Below are positions 12,657 to 22,773 of a stretch of DNA of 64,000 nucleotides, in pieces. The stretch's first letter is position 1. The number at the start of each line of letters is the position of its first letter. This DNA comes from Geopseudomonas aromaticivorans (GTDB lineage: Bacteria; Pseudomonadota; Gammaproteobacteria; Pseudomonadales; Pseudomonadaceae). Both the position numbers and the translations under genes were made by a program. The stretch spans positions 248,001 to 312,000 of the forward strand of contig NZ_JAHRGL010000019.1 in assembly GCF_019097855.1 (NCBI RefSeq), in the 5' to 3' direction. The notes beneath the pieces were generated by a model. It saw only the letters and a list, made by a program, of their open reading frames with translations, did not search any database and was not told the DNA's origin.

Positions 12657-14930
12657 ATGGCTATCCGCGCGTTGCTCACCGCCGTGCTGCTGTTGCTCGG
12701 TGGTGTGCTGCAGGCTCAGCCTGTTTCCTACAGTCGTGACATCCAGCCGATCCTCACGCAGAAATGTGTGGCCTGCCATGCCTGCTACGATGCGCCCTGT
12801 CAGCTCAATCTGGGCAGCGCTACCGGCATCCAGCGCGGCGCCTCGCCGCTGCCGGTGTACAGCGCCAGGCGCGCCGAGGCGCAGGCAACCAGCCGGCTGT
12901 TCGTCGATGCGCAGAGCGAGCAGGGCTGGCGTAGCCGGGGTTTCCACTCCGTGCTGGGGGGCGGCGATGCGGCCCTGGTGGCGCGCATGCTGGAACTGGG
13001 GCGCAGTCATGCGCCGCTGCCAGGCAGCAAGCTGCCGGAGGATCTGGACATCGGCATCCGCCGCGAGAACCAGTGCCCGCGGCCCGATCAGTTCGACGAC
13101 TTCGCGCGCAAGAATCCCCGCGCCGGCATGCCGTTCGCCGTCACCGGGCTGACCGATGGCGAGTACGCCACCTTGCGCAGCTGGCTGGTCCAGGGCGCGC
13201 CGCTGGATGGCCAGCCACCGGTGGCCACTGCTGCGGAGGTCGTGCAGGTTGCCGACTGGGAGGCGCTGTTCAACCGCCCCGGTGCCCGCGAGCAGCTGGT
13301 GGCGCGCTGGCTGTACGAGCACCTGTTCCTCGCCCATCTGTACTTCGACCGGGGCAGCAGCGGGCACTTCTTCGAGCTGGTGCGTTCGCGCACGCCTCCC
13401 GGCGAGCCGGTGGACGTGATTGCCACGCGTCGCCCCAACGACGATCCGGGCACACGCTTCTTCTACCGGCTGCGGCCGATCCAGGGCGTGATCGTGCACA
13501 AGACGCACATCACCTATGCCTTGAGCCCGCGCAAGCTGGAGCGCATCGAGACGCTGTTCTTCGCCGAGGATTGGCAGGTGGAGGCGGTGCCCGGCTATGG
13601 CCCGCAGCGCCGCGCCAACCCGTTCGCAACCTTCGCCGCCATTCCGGCGCAGGCGCGCTACCAGTTCATGCTGGACGACGCCGAGTACTTCGTGCGCACC
13701 TTCATCCGCGGCCCGGTGTGCCGCGGCCAGATCGCCACCGAAGTGATCCACGACCACTTCTGGACGCTGTTCCAGGCCCCGGCCCACGACCTCTACCTGA
13801 CCGATGCGGCCTACCGCGAGCGGGTCACGCCGCTGCTGGCGCTGCCCGGCGTGCAGGACAGTCTGGCCCAGCTGCCGCTGCTCTGGCGCGAGTCCAAGGC
13901 CAATCGCAATGCCTACGAGGCGGCGCGCCGCGAGGCCTACTCGCATACGCCCTACCCGAGCTGGTCGCATATCTGGGCTGGCAACGACAATGCGCTGCTG
14001 AGCATCTTCCGCCAACTGGACAGCGCCTCGGTGCGCAAGGGCCTGATCGGCGCGGTGCCGCAGACCTTGTGGTGGCTGGATTTCCCGCTGCTCGAACGCA
14101 CCTACTACCAGCTGGTGGTCAACTTCGACGTGTTTGGCAACGTCTCGCACCAGGCACAGACCCGGCTGTATTTCGACCTGATCCGCAATGGCGCCGAGCA
14201 GAACTTCCTGCGCCTGATGCCGCCGGAGCAGCGCCAGGCGATCCTTGGCGACTGGTACCAGGATGGCGGCAAACTGAAGCTGTGGCTGGACTACGAGGGC
14301 ATCGACGCTGGCACGCCCAGCGGCCTGCGCCTGCCTGCGGACGATCCCAAGGCGGCGTTTGCCGAGCGTCTGCTGGAGCGTTACGGCAGCCTCAACGCGC
14401 GCCCCGACCCGCTCAACCGTTGCCGCGACGCGCGCTGTTTCCGTCCGCAGGCAAGCCCGGCAGTGCAGCGCATCGACCAACGCCTCAGCGCCCTGGCGGC
14501 GCGCCCGCTGAGCCAGCTGCCGGCCATCGAATACCTGCCGGAAGCGACCCTGCTGCGCGTCGAACTGGATGGCGGCGGCCGCGAGGTCTACAGCTTGCTG
14601 CGCAACCGCGCGCACAGCAACGTGGCCTTCCTGCTCGGCGAGTCGCTGCGCTACCAGCCGGAGAAGGACACCCTGACGCTCTATCCGGAAGTGCTGAGCA
14701 GCTACCCCAACTTCCTGTTCAGCCTGCGCGAGGGCGAGGTGAACGCTTTCGTCGCTGCGCTGCAGCAGGCCCGCAGCGCGGCCGACTTCGAGATGATCGT
14801 GCGGCGCTGGGGTGTGCGCCGCACCCATCCGCAGTTCTGGGCGCTGTTCCATGACCTCGGCGAGCACATTCGCGAGCACGAGCCGGTGGAGGCGGGGGTG
14901 CTGGACATGAATCGCTATCAGAATCTGTGA
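12657..14930 (+). CDS. cti: Fatty acid cis/trans isomerase
   Basis: Periplasmic haem enzyme that converts cis-unsaturated acyl chains of membrane phospholipids to trans, quickly making the membrane more rigid under solvent or heat stress. The 757-aa protein is close to the usual Cti length. It has a signal peptide (about 1-20) and the cytochrome c-type haem motif CVACH near residue 38. Further family-like sequence includes GSSGHFFELVRSRTPPG and the ending EHEPVEAGVLDMNRYQN. A -10-like TAGAAT and an AGGAAC ribosome-binding site lie upstream. It is divergent from ppnP. Confidence 0.95.
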   Translation: MAIRALLTAVLLLLGGVLQAQPVSYSRDIQPILTQKCVACHACYDAPCQLNLGSATGIQRGASPLPVYSARRAEAQATSRLFVDAQSEQGWRSRGFHSVLGGGDAALVARMLELGRSHAPLPGSKLPEDLDIGIRRENQCPRPDQFDDFARKNPRAGMPFAVTGLTDGEYATLRSWLVQGAPLDGQPPVATAAEVVQVADWEALFNRPGAREQLVARWLYEHLFLAHLYFDRGSSGHFFELVRSRTPPGEPVDVIATRRPNDDPGTRFFYRLRPIQGVIVHKTHITYALSPRKLERIETLFFAEDWQVEAVPGYGPQRRANPFATFAAIPAQARYQFMLDDAEYFVRTFIRGPVCRGQIATEVIHDHFWTLFQAPAHDLYLTDAAYRERVTPLLALPGVQDSLAQLPLLWRESKANRNAYEAARREAYSHTPYPSWSHIWAGNDNALLSIFRQLDSASVRKGLIGAVPQTLWWLDFPLLERTYYQLVVNFDVFGNVSHQAQTRLYFDLIRNGAEQNFLRLMPPEQRQAILGDWYQDGGKLKLWLDYEGIDAGTPSGLRLPADDPKAAFAERLLERYGSLNARPDPLNRCRDARCFRPQASPAVQRIDQRLSALAARPLSQLPAIEYLPEATLLRVELDGGGREVYSLLRNRAHSNVAFLLGESLRYQPEKDTLTLYPEVLSSYPNFLFSLREGEVNAFVAALQQARSAADFEMIVRRWGVRRTHPQFWALFHDLGEHIREHEPVEAGVLDMNRYQNL

Positions 14931-15023
14931 GCCCGGGTTGCCGGCTTATTCCGACCAAAACACTGGGACTTCATCCCCGCCCGCGCATCGCGTACACTGC
15001 GTCCATACTTGCGAGGAGTCGCC

Positions 15024-15608
15024 ATGAGCAACATCACCATCACCGAATCGGCCCAGGAATACCTGGCTGACCTGCTGCAGAAGCAGAACACTCCGGGTAT
15101 CGGCATTCGCGTGTTCATTACCCAGCCGGGTACCCAGTACGCCGAAACCTGCATCGCCTACTGCAAGCCGAGCGAGCAGAAGGCCGAAGACACCCCTCTG
15201 GCGCTGAAGGACTTCACCGCCTGGCTGGATGCGGTCAGTGTGCCGTTCCTCGAGGATGCCGTGGTCGACTATGCCACTGACCGCATGGGCGGCCAGCTGA
15301 CCATCAAGGCGCCGAACGCCAAGGTGCCGATGGTCAACGAAGACAGCCCGCTGCCCGAGCGCATCAACTACTACCTGCAGACCGAGGTCAACCCCGGTCT
15401 GGCCAGCCACGGCGGCATGGTTTCGCTGGTCGACATCGACGACGAAGGCGTCGCCATCCTGCGTTTCGGCGGCGGTTGCCAGGGCTGCGGCATGGTCGAC
15501 ATGACCCTCAAGGACGGTGTCGAGAAGACCCTGATGGAGCGCATCCCCGAACTCAAGGGCGTGCGCGACGTTACCGATCACAGCAACAAGGAAAACGCGT
15601 TCTACTGA
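15024..15608 (+). CDS. nfuA: Fe/S biogenesis protein NfuA
   Basis: Fe-S carrier that delivers [4Fe-4S] clusters to targets such as aconitase and protects them under oxidative or iron stress. The 194-aa protein has an N-terminal degenerate A-type domain (about 1-95) and a C-terminal Nfu domain with the cluster motif GGGCQGCGM (Cys152 and Cys155). The frame is open five codons upstream, but GCGAGGAG sits correctly before the ATG at 15024. A -10-like TACACT lies upstream. It is monocistronic, with a hairpin after it. Confidence 0.97.
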   Translation: MSNITITESAQEYLADLLQKQNTPGIGIRVFITQPGTQYAETCIAYCKPSEQKAEDTPLALKDFTAWLDAVSVPFLEDAVVDYATDRMGGQLTIKAPNAKVPMVNEDSPLPERINYYLQTEVNPGLASHGGMVSLVDIDDEGVAILRFGGGCQGCGMVDMTLKDGVEKTLMERIPELKGVRDVTDHSNKENAFY

Positions 15609-15630
15609 GTTGCACGATCCGGTGTTTCTG

Positions 15631-15652
15631 CAAGGGCGGGCAGCCGCCCTTG
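15631..15652 (+). terminator. Putative terminator of nfuA
   Basis: A perfect 9-bp stem (CAAGGGCGG paired with CCGCCCTTG) with a 4-nt loop, 22 bp after the nfuA stop. The T tract is poor. The remaining sequence up to 15773 is AT-rich and probably holds the promoter of the next gene. Confidence 0.6.
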
Positions 15653-15773
15653 TCGCATTCCGTAATTGTAATTATCAGGAATGCATCTAAGTCTCCCTCA
15701 TGCTGTTTGCTAGTTTCATCCATGCAACGCCAATGCCCCTGGAGGGCGCATTAGCGAATAACCAGGATGGAAT

Positions 15774-17078
<1,305 letters not shown>

Positions 17079-17085
17079 GCGCGAG

Positions 17086-17132
17086 ATAGAAAAGGCCCTT
17101 GCCGGACTCCTTCCGGCAAGGGCCTTTTCTAT
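17086..17132. terminator. Strong bidirectional terminator between the activator gene and fapF
   Basis: A perfect 21-bp stem (17086-17106 with 17112-17132) and a 5-nt loop. The stem arms begin ATAGAAAAGG and end CCTTTTCTAT, so each strand has a short T tract. It ends both the activator gene and the fap operon. Confidence 0.92.
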
Positions 17133-17153
17133 GCTGAGCCTGTCGCGGTGGAT

Positions 17154-18398
17154 TCAGAAGTAGTAGGGGAATTTCAGGCTGAAACTGAAGTCCGGCGAGT
17201 CCGGCGTCAGGCCAATCGACAGGTTGGGCACCATGGTCAGTTTGTCGCTGAGGGCATAGGTCATGCCGATGTTGAAGTAGGCGGCATTGGCGTCGCTACT
17301 GGAAACCGTCTGCCAGCCGCCGCCATCCGGCCTGATCTTGCTCCTCTGGCTGATCAGCTGCGAGTAGGAGAACGACAGGCTCATGCGCTCGTTGAGGGCG
17401 AAAGCCGTGCCCAGGCCATACTGGAACCAGTTGCCCATCTTGACCTTGCCACCGACCTTCTGGTTCTGGACGGGGCTGATATCGTCGAAGGACTCCTCGA
17501 GGTTGTAGGTATAGGACAGGTTGCCGAACAGCACGGCCGGGTCCACCGTCTTGACCACCGAGATGCCTGGAGTGACCGACCACACGCCGTTGCCGGTGGG
17601 CAGATCTTGCGGAACCGACAGGTTGTCGTTGTCGGGCGACTGCACCAGTTTGATGCCGTAGGGGTCTTCGCCGGTTGGCGCCTTCACCCGCAGGCTGAAC
17701 ACCGCATCTGGCAGGCTTTCGCTCTCGTCGAGAAACTTGTAGGCCACCCCGAAGCTGACATCGCCGAGTCTGGGATCGCCGGTGACGCTTTCCGACGAAA
17801 CCTGGGTGGTCGAACCGCCAGCGCCCGCCGACTCGTAGGTGGACTCCCGATAGACCAGTGGCACGTTGAGATCGAACTGCCAGCGATTGCCCAGGTTGTA
17901 GCGGCCGGTCATGTCCAGGGTGAAATTGTCGGAGTTGATTTGGTCGACGTTAATGTTGCCGAGAAAGATCGCATCCAGCAAAAGCAGGCCGTTGAGGCCT
18001 AGCTGGCGGGTATCGTAGTGGCTGTAGGTCAGGCCGGTTTCCAGGCTGAGCGTGCCTTCGCCGAAGAAGCCGCTGGCTTTGTCATAGATGTTCTCGACAC
18101 TGCGCGCCGGGGTGTTGTCTTCGCGCAGGCTCTCACCGTAGCCGGAAGCAGGTTGGCTGCTGGAGGAGGGGGAGCGGGCCAGCCGCTGTGGCTGGGGAAC
18201 GCCAGGTTTTGTCTCTACCTCGCGTACCCGCTGTTCCAGCACCATGAGAGCTTTCTGCTGCGCGTCGTAGCGCTGGCGCAATTCGAGCAGTGCCTGCTGC
18301 AGTTCTCTTACCTCGGCATCCGAGGCGGCATACAGGAGTGTCGAAGGCAGTAGCGCAGCAATGCACACTGCCACGCGAAGCGAATATGACGGAGTCAT
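17154..18398 (-). CDS. fapF: Fap amyloid secretion outer-membrane protein FapF
   Basis: Outer-membrane beta-barrel (414 aa) that exports the Fap amyloid subunits; known FapF is a trimer with a coiled-coil plug. Visible here: a signal peptide (about 1-24, ending LYAAS), a heptad-like coiled coil (about 26-65), a Ser/Pro linker (about 70-95), then alternating beta-strand sequence to a terminal aromatic, [11 protein letters not shown], as expected for BAM-assembled barrels. It is the last gene of fapABCDEF, 44 bp after fapE, and is closed by a strong terminator. Assignment rests on context and architecture and is strong. Confidence 0.92.
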   Translation of the reverse strand: MTPSYSLRVAVCIAALLPSTLLYAASDAEVRELQQALLELRQRYDAQQKALMVLEQRVREVETKPGVPQPQRLARSPSSSSQPASGYGESLREDNTPARSVENIYDKASGFFGEGTLSLETGLTYSHYDTRQLGLNGLLLLDAIFLGNINVDQINSDNFTLDMTGRYNLGNRWQFDLNVPLVYRESTYESAGAGGSTTQVSSESVTGDPRLGDVSFGVAYKFLDESESLPDAVFSLRVKAPTGEDPYGIKLVQSPDNDNLSVPQDLPTGNGVWSVTPGISVVKTVDPAVLFGNLSYTYNLEESFDDISPVQNQKVGGKVKMGNWFQYGLGTAFALNERMSLSFSYSQLISQRSKIRPDGGGWQTVSSSDANAAYFNIGMTYALSDKLTMVPNLSIGLTPDSPDFSFSLKFPYYF

Positions 18399-18442
18399 GG
18401 GAAGTCCCTATCGCGATTATTTATCAGTGTATCCAGCGTAGA

Positions 18443-19174
18443 TCAGTAACCCGCAGGGCGTAGTGCACGCAGTTGATCCAGGTTGACCCCTATCGAGCCT
18501 GCCGGGATTGGTGTTTCGCGCAGTACCACATCCAGCTCGGTCAGGTTCCTGACCGTATTGCTCGATCCGCCGATATTGGCGTGCTGTTGCAATCCGCCAG
18601 CCCCCAGTTGTTGCAGGCTGGTGCCTTGGCCAAGCGCGTTGATGGCGATCCTGAAGCCGCCATCGCTTGTGCTGATCTGTACACTGCCGGCCTGAGTGCT
18701 CTCGATGTGGTTGGCGAATGGCTCGCCGGCATTGCTCGCATTCGGGGCTGAACCGCCGCGTTTGACGTTGACGACGAAATTGTTCGCTGCGCTATTGAAA
18801 TCGCCGGCCGAGCGTACGCTTTGCGTCACGCCGTTGACGGAGCTCAGGCCCTCGCCTCCATAGATTTGTCCGCTGCCCGCAGTAGGGGCGCTCTGGTCGC
18901 CGTTCTGGGTGATGGTCGAAACATTGAACTGCGGCTGGAACATCCCTTCGCTCGCCTGCATGTGCACCGCGCCTGCGAGCACCTGGCCGCTGGCGTTCTC
19001 CCACGCGCTGCTCATGGTGACGCCAAAGTGGACGATTTGCCCCGGCATGATGAAGCGTCCGCGCAATTGGGAAAGTTCCCGGTCGCTCAGCTCGACCGGT
19101 TGCAGTGGATTGCTGGCCTGAGCGCAAATGCTGGCGGCAATGCAGCTGGCAGCCAGTAATACATGAATCTTCAT
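18443..19174 (-). CDS. fapE: Fap fibril-associated protein FapE
   Basis: Exported protein of 243 aa with signal peptide MKIHVLLAASCIAASICAQA. In characterised Fap systems FapE is a minor fibril component of uncertain function. The mature part is rich in Gly, Ser, Asn and Gln, with no cysteine, and shows a family-like ending GSIGVNLDQLRALRPAGY. It sits between fapD (51 bp) and fapF (44 bp) in the operon. I assign it by position and composition; sequence conservation in this family is modest. Confidence 0.88.
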   Translation of the reverse strand: MKIHVLLAASCIAASICAQASNPLQPVELSDRELSQLRGRFIMPGQIVHFGVTMSSAWENASGQVLAGAVHMQASEGMFQPQFNVSTITQNGDQSAPTAGSGQIYGGEGLSSVNGVTQSVRSAGDFNSAANNFVVNVKRGGSAPNASNAGEPFANHIESTQAGSVQISTSDGGFRIAINALGQGTSLQQLGAGGLQQHANIGGSSNTVRNLTELDVVLRETPIPAGSIGVNLDQLRALRPAGY

Positions 19175-19225
19175 GGCGACCTCCGGAGACTTTCTGTCCG
19201 TGATGTCAGAATGATTTGTCTGTTA

Positions 19226-19906
19226 TCAAAAGAAATCGCTCTGGATGAATCCATGTTCCATCAGTTCGGCATCCTTGACGGGCTGGAATGCATTCAGGTG
19301 ATCTTTGGCAGAGAGTGGGTCGGGCGGATTCAACAGGGCATTGGCCTTGTCGTACTCCCGGCCAATTACCGCGAAGACGATGCCATTCCAGCCTTTGAGG
19401 AAATCTTCAAGCTTGTAGCGTTTATGTCCGAAAATCGGATCGCCAATATAGGCCCAGCCATTTTCGGTTCTTTGCAGTACCACGAAGTGTTTGTAGCCTC
19501 GGACTTCCTGCAACACGATAGCGGGAACCTTGAGTTGCTCGAGGCCGGCAGCGGGGACCCGATAGCCGCGGGCGCGCATGCCGAGGTTTTCGACATAGCG
19601 CTTCATGTCGAGCATGGAAAAACCCTGGGTACGAACCAGTTCATGGTCGGCACCGGCCAGCATGCCGTTGATCACGAAGGTTTCGTCCACATCGAATCGG
19701 TAGGCCTCGCGCAGGATGGTGGCCAGTGCGGCGGCACCACAGCTGAAGTCGGTTTTCTGCTCTACCAGATTGCGGAAGCGCCGCTCGCGGATGCTTTCGA
19801 CGTGCTTGAAGGCGATCACACCGCCGGGGAGTACGGCCAATGGGACTTGGGCGGCTTGCAGCGCAGCGCTCAGACAACACAGGACAGACAGGATGGCCAG
19901 ACGCAT
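19226..19906 (-). CDS. fapD: Fap system C39-type cysteine protease FapD
   Basis: Periplasmic peptidase of the C39 (bacteriocin-processing) fold, needed for Fap biogenesis in known systems. It is 226 aa with a signal peptide (about 1-19). The triad is visible as Cys56 (KTDFSCGAAAL), His140 (GYKHFVVLQ) and Asp156 (AYIGDPIFG). Further family sequence: LVRTQGFSMLDMKRY. It lies 67 bp after fapC, with a strong hairpin in the gap that may lower its expression relative to the amyloid subunit. The substrate is presumably another Fap protein; this is not shown by sequence. Confidence 0.93.
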   Translation of the reverse strand: MRLAILSVLCCLSAALQAAQVPLAVLPGGVIAFKHVESIRERRFRNLVEQKTDFSCGAAALATILREAYRFDVDETFVINGMLAGADHELVRTQGFSMLDMKRYVENLGMRARGYRVPAAGLEQLKVPAIVLQEVRGYKHFVVLQRTENGWAYIGDPIFGHKRYKLEDFLKGWNGIVFAVIGREYDKANALLNPPDPLSAKDHLNAFQPVKDAELMEHGFIQSDFF

Positions 19907-19929
19907 GGGGGCACACTCCCTATGACTTT

Positions 19930-19960
19930 AAGGGACGCCCTGCGGGTGCAGGGCTCCCTT
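19930..19960 (-). terminator. Intercistronic hairpin between fapC and fapD
   Basis: AAGGGA and GCCCTGC pair with GCAGGGC and TCCCTT across a GGGT loop (13 bp with one bulged base). It lies within the operon, just past the fapC stop. A partial terminator or 3'-end stabiliser that gives more FapC than FapDEF would fit, but this is inference. Confidence 0.6.
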
Positions 19961-19973
19961 CGCGCGTGGTTAC

Positions 19974-21323
19974 TTAGTTGCCGTTGTTGCAGGAATTGCA
20001 GCCGACGGCGACAGCCAGGGTGTTCAACTGCTGGTTGCTGCTGCCCGAGGCGATGTTGACGCCGATGTTGCCGCTCGAGCCGTTGAGCGAGTCGCTGAGG
20101 GTGGCGCTGTTGATGACCGGGTTGGCGAAGGTGTAGCTCTTCGTGAAGGTAACGGTGGCAGCCAGGGTGCTGTTGCCGGCCTCCTCGATGGAGCTGTTGG
20201 CGCTATGGCTTTCGTTCTTCTCCGCACTGGCCGAGGCGCTGGCCTCGCGGGTTACGCTGTACTCGGCCGCGAAGCTCTTGTCCACGCTGCGAGAATCGTC
20301 CGCTGTGTAGGAAGAGCTTGCGTCCACGCTCTTGGCGAGGTCGAAGTGCGCTGCGGATTCCTCGCTCGCATTTTCGGCCGCGTTGGCATTGGCCGTGATG
20401 TCAAGCGCCCCATCGGCATGGGCATGAATCCTTTCGGGCGAAACAACCAGATGGCCGTCAAGGCTGGCGCTGGCAGTGGCGTCCAGATGGGCCGTCTTGT
20501 CCCACTCGCTGGAGGAGCTGCTCGACTTGTTCGCGTCCACGACGACATCCAGGCTGGCGTTGTAGGTGCGGTCGGAGCTTACGGACGAGTCATGGCTGGC
20601 CGTGAGCGAGGCCGAAGCGGTCGCCGACTTGGCACTCTGCGCCTGCCACGAAAAATCCCAGGAATCGCTCGAATCACTCGATTCGTTCTTCGAGTAGTTG
20701 TTGCTCCAGTCCTTGCTGACATCGAGGGTCTTGACGACGGTCACGCTGCCGGCCTTGTTGTCCACGCCGCCGCTCAGGCTTTGATTGCCGGTGGCAGTGG
20801 CTGTCGCATCCCAGCCCCTGGCCGTGGCGATCGCCAGGGCGTTCTGTTGCTGGTTGAGGTTGCCGCTGGCAGCGTTCACGCCGATGTTGCCGGAGGCGTT
20901 GTTGCCGGAGCCGACCATGTTCGCCGCGTTGCCGCCACCGAGGTTGTGTGTCCAGCCGTCGTTGTCCTGGTCGATGTCGGAGGTGGCTTCGGCGCTGCCA
21001 AAGACGAACTGCTCGTCGGCGGTGGCAATCGCGACATTGTTGGCTTGCTGGTTCATGTCGCCGGCGGCAACGTTGGCGCCGATGTTGCCGCTGCTGCTCA
21101 GCGAGTTCTCGATGTTGACGGTGTTTTCGGTGCCCTCATTGGTGACCTGGGCTTCACCGATATATTGATCGCGGCCTGCGTAGGCAGTGGCGTCGCCAGC
21201 GTTGCGGTCCAGCAGGGGATCGTGATCGTGGTCGCGATCATTCGATTGGTTTGCCTGGGCCGCGATTGCCATTGCGGCAGCCATGGCGAATACCAGTGGT
21301 TTCAGAGCCATTGACACTTTCAT
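19974..21323 (-). CDS. fapC: Major functional amyloid subunit FapC
   Basis: Main fibril protein of the Fap biofilm amyloid, secreted and polymerised outside the cell. It is 449 aa with a signal peptide (about 1-25). Three amyloid repeats share G-NIG-N-ASG--NQQ-N--A: R1 about 79-100, R2 about 145-167, R3 about 418-440. A CNSC pair lies at 442-445, near the end. The linker between R2 and R3 is about 250 residues, rich in Ser, Ala and Asp, which is much longer than in some characterised FapC. A strong ribosome-binding site (AAGGAGAA) precedes the ATG. The 58-bp spacer from fapB holds a perfect palindrome, CAACACGTGTTG (21350-21361). Confidence 0.95.
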   Translation of the reverse strand: MKVSMALKPLVFAMAAAMAIAAQANQSNDRDHDHDPLLDRNAGDATAYAGRDQYIGEAQVTNEGTENTVNIENSLSSSGNIGANVAAGDMNQQANNVAIATADEQFVFGSAEATSDIDQDNDGWTHNLGGGNAANMVGSGNNASGNIGVNAASGNLNQQQNALAIATARGWDATATATGNQSLSGGVDNKAGSVTVVKTLDVSKDWSNNYSKNESSDSSDSWDFSWQAQSAKSATASASLTASHDSSVSSDRTYNASLDVVVDANKSSSSSSEWDKTAHLDATASASLDGHLVVSPERIHAHADGALDITANANAAENASEESAAHFDLAKSVDASSSYTADDSRSVDKSFAAEYSVTREASASASAEKNESHSANSSIEEAGNSTLAATVTFTKSYTFANPVINSATLSDSLNGSSGNIGVNIASGSSNQQLNTLAVAVGCNSCNNGN

Positions 21324-21381
21324 GGTGGTTCTCCTTGCGGTTTTTTATGCAACACGTGTTGGTCTTGCGTTGGATAACGAG

Positions 21382-21960
21382 TCAATCCATGACCCTGATG
21401 CTGACGGTGTTGGCCATCCGGTTTCCCACCCCAGCGCTCTGGTTCAGCTGAACTACACCACTGCTGCCGGCGAAGGCCTGTCTGTCGATAGCGACGGCAC
21501 GCTCTCCCGGACTTGTCTCAGCCGTTCCTGAGTTCTGTGAGAGCACCACGTTCTGTTGCGCAAGGACGCTGTCGTCCACGCTCTGCGTTCCAGAACCGAT
21601 GCTCACGCGAAAAGAGTTGATCTGTTGAGTGCCGGCTCCTGCCGACTGATTGACGCCCAGTACCCCGGAGCCATTGCTGAAAGCGCTACCGGTGATGTTG
21701 GCCTGGGCATTCAGGGAGGGGTCGATGCCGTCCAGTTCCTGATACTGGCGAAAGTCGGTGGTGGCGTTGGCATTGGCGCCAAGCGAAAGTGCTCGACCGT
21801 TGATCTGTTGCTGCTGGCTGCCGGCGGCCTGATTGACCGACAGCACGCCCTGATAGGTTCTGCCGCTGTTGTCGATTGTCGAGTGGTTGTCGACCTGAGC
21901 CTGATCGGCAAGGCTGACGGCAGGCAGGGTCATGGCGATAAGTAGGGTGAGGCGCAGCAT
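21382..21960 (-). CDS. fapB: Minor amyloid subunit / nucleator FapB
   Basis: Secreted 192-aa amyloidogenic protein thought to nucleate FapC fibrils. It has a signal peptide (about 1-18, ending VSLA) and three imperfect repeats of the Fap type: about 38-60 (GVLSVNQAAGSQQQQING), 99-121 (GVLGVNQSAGAGTQQINS) and 168-190 (GVVQLNQSAGVGNRMANT). It has no cysteine, unlike FapC. It starts one base after the fapA stop, so translation is probably coupled. The third repeat is the most diverged, having lost its QQ-N core. Confidence 0.93.
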   Translation of the reverse strand: MLRLTLLIAMTLPAVSLADQAQVDNHSTIDNSGRTYQGVLSVNQAAGSQQQQINGRALSLGANANATTDFRQYQELDGIDPSLNAQANITGSAFSNGSGVLGVNQSAGAGTQQINSFRVSIGSGTQSVDDSVLAQQNVVLSQNSGTAETSPGERAVAIDRQAFAGSSGVVQLNQSAGVGNRMANTVSIRVMD

Positions 21961-21961
21961 G

Positions 21962-22420
21962 TCAGCGATCTCCGGTGAGGATTTTCAGCGGTGCCAGCCC
22001 CTGCTGAAGGCTCCGATTGATCTGGTTGGAGACGTTGCTGCCCGCTCCGCCGCCTTGGCCTGCGCGCATGCCAGGCAGGCCCTGCGAAGAGACTTGGGAT
22101 GAATGGCTCAAGCCGGGCAGCTGTCCGTTGGGGAGCATCTGGTGTTGCAGGCTGGATCCGCTGGTAATCCCGGCAAAGTCGGCATCAGTCAATTCGTACG
22201 AATTGGTCGCCCTGATGACTGTGCTGGAGGGGTTGGCATTGACGGTGCGCGGATCGGGGTCGGGGATCAGGGCGGGGCGGGTGGCAACCCGAGGCTGCAC
22301 GTCGCGGGTGATGACGATGATGCCGTCGGCGGAGTAGGTGGGAATGGCCGCTCCCAGGCCTGAGAGCACCAGCATGGACAGCAGTGCCGAACGAGAAATC
22401 CTTGAAGCGTTTCGATCCAT
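21962..22420 (-). CDS. fapA: Fap amyloid accessory/chaperone protein FapA
   Basis: First gene of the fap operon; a periplasmic accessory protein of 152 aa. In studied systems its loss alters the FapB/FapC ratio in fibrils. Visible: a signal peptide (about 1-31, ending PTYSA), a short conserved segment (SYELTDADFAGITSG) and a Gly/Gln-rich C-terminus. No enzyme motif. A sigma-54 promoter starts about 37 nt upstream of the ATG; AGGAAC serves as the ribosome-binding site. Assignment is by position, size and the SYEL-type motif. Confidence 0.88.
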   Translation of the reverse strand: MDRNASRISRSALLSMLVLSGLGAAIPTYSADGIIVITRDVQPRVATRPALIPDPDPRTVNANPSSTVIRATNSYELTDADFAGITSGSSLQHQMLPNGQLPGLSHSSQVSSQGLPGMRAGQGGGAGSNVSNQINRSLQQGLAPLKILTGDR

Positions 22421-22468
22421 GGCAGCGGTTCCTGCGCGATTCAGACCCTTTTGCGTGAGAGGTCAAAC

Positions 22469-22483
22469 GCATGTGACGTGCCA
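22469..22483 (-). promoter_or_regulatory. Sigma-54 (-24/-12) promoter of the fap operon
   Basis: On the minus strand TGGCACGTCACATGC matches the consensus TGGCACG-N4-TTGC at all fixed positions but one. The essential GG and GC pairs are spaced by exactly 10 bp. It predicts a start about 37 nt upstream of the fapA ATG. Confidence 0.85.
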
Positions 22484-22502
22484 GTTTCTTGAACTTCAAT
22501 GA

Positions 22503-22515
22503 AATCAGTGGGTTA
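22503..22515. promoter_or_regulatory. IHF-like site upstream of the fap promoter
   Basis: AATCAGTGGGTTA fits the IHF consensus WATCAA-N4-TTR with one mismatch. It lies about 20 bp upstream of the -24 element, where IHF bending typically helps a sigma-54 activator reach the promoter. A small palindrome, TTGAACTTCAA (22489-22499), lies between the two. This 353-bp gap (22421-22773) holds no gene that I can support. Confidence 0.5.
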
Positions 22516-22710
22516 GAGTTTTCTTCGCGCTACCGGCAACAATCGGTGTCAAGGCGATGAGACGGTGGCAATGTGGCAGCGCGGGAGCGGGGCGGGACAA
22601 TCCGCGGTATGCATGGCGCTCGAGGGTGTCGCAGGATTGATACACTCCGCCCGGAAAAGACTGCAAAGTCCGGCGTCCGCGGTATTTGCGGTGACGATCT
22701 GTATCATGCT

Positions 22711-22734
22711 TGCAACAACCCCGTAGTTGTTGCA
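22711..22734. promoter_or_regulatory. Inverted repeat upstream of the DUF3429 gene
   Basis: TGCAACAAC and GTTGTTGCA form a perfect 9-bp inverted repeat with a 6-bp spacer, 39 bp upstream of the DUF3429 ATG. Its 16-bp core ACAACCCCGTAGTTGT matches a second site at 23978-23993 at 13 of 16 positions. It could be an operator shared by the two flanking genes, or an upstream activator site of the fap promoter about 230 bp away. Confidence 0.55.
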
Positions 22735-22773
22735 TCACTACAAGTTGCCACTCGCACAGGACAAGGAGAGAAC

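Noticed and set aside
12102-14879. A 925-aa minus-strand frame opposite cti
   Set aside because: Antisense to cti, which has signal peptide, haem motif and full-length similarity; the frame also crosses ppnP in another frame.
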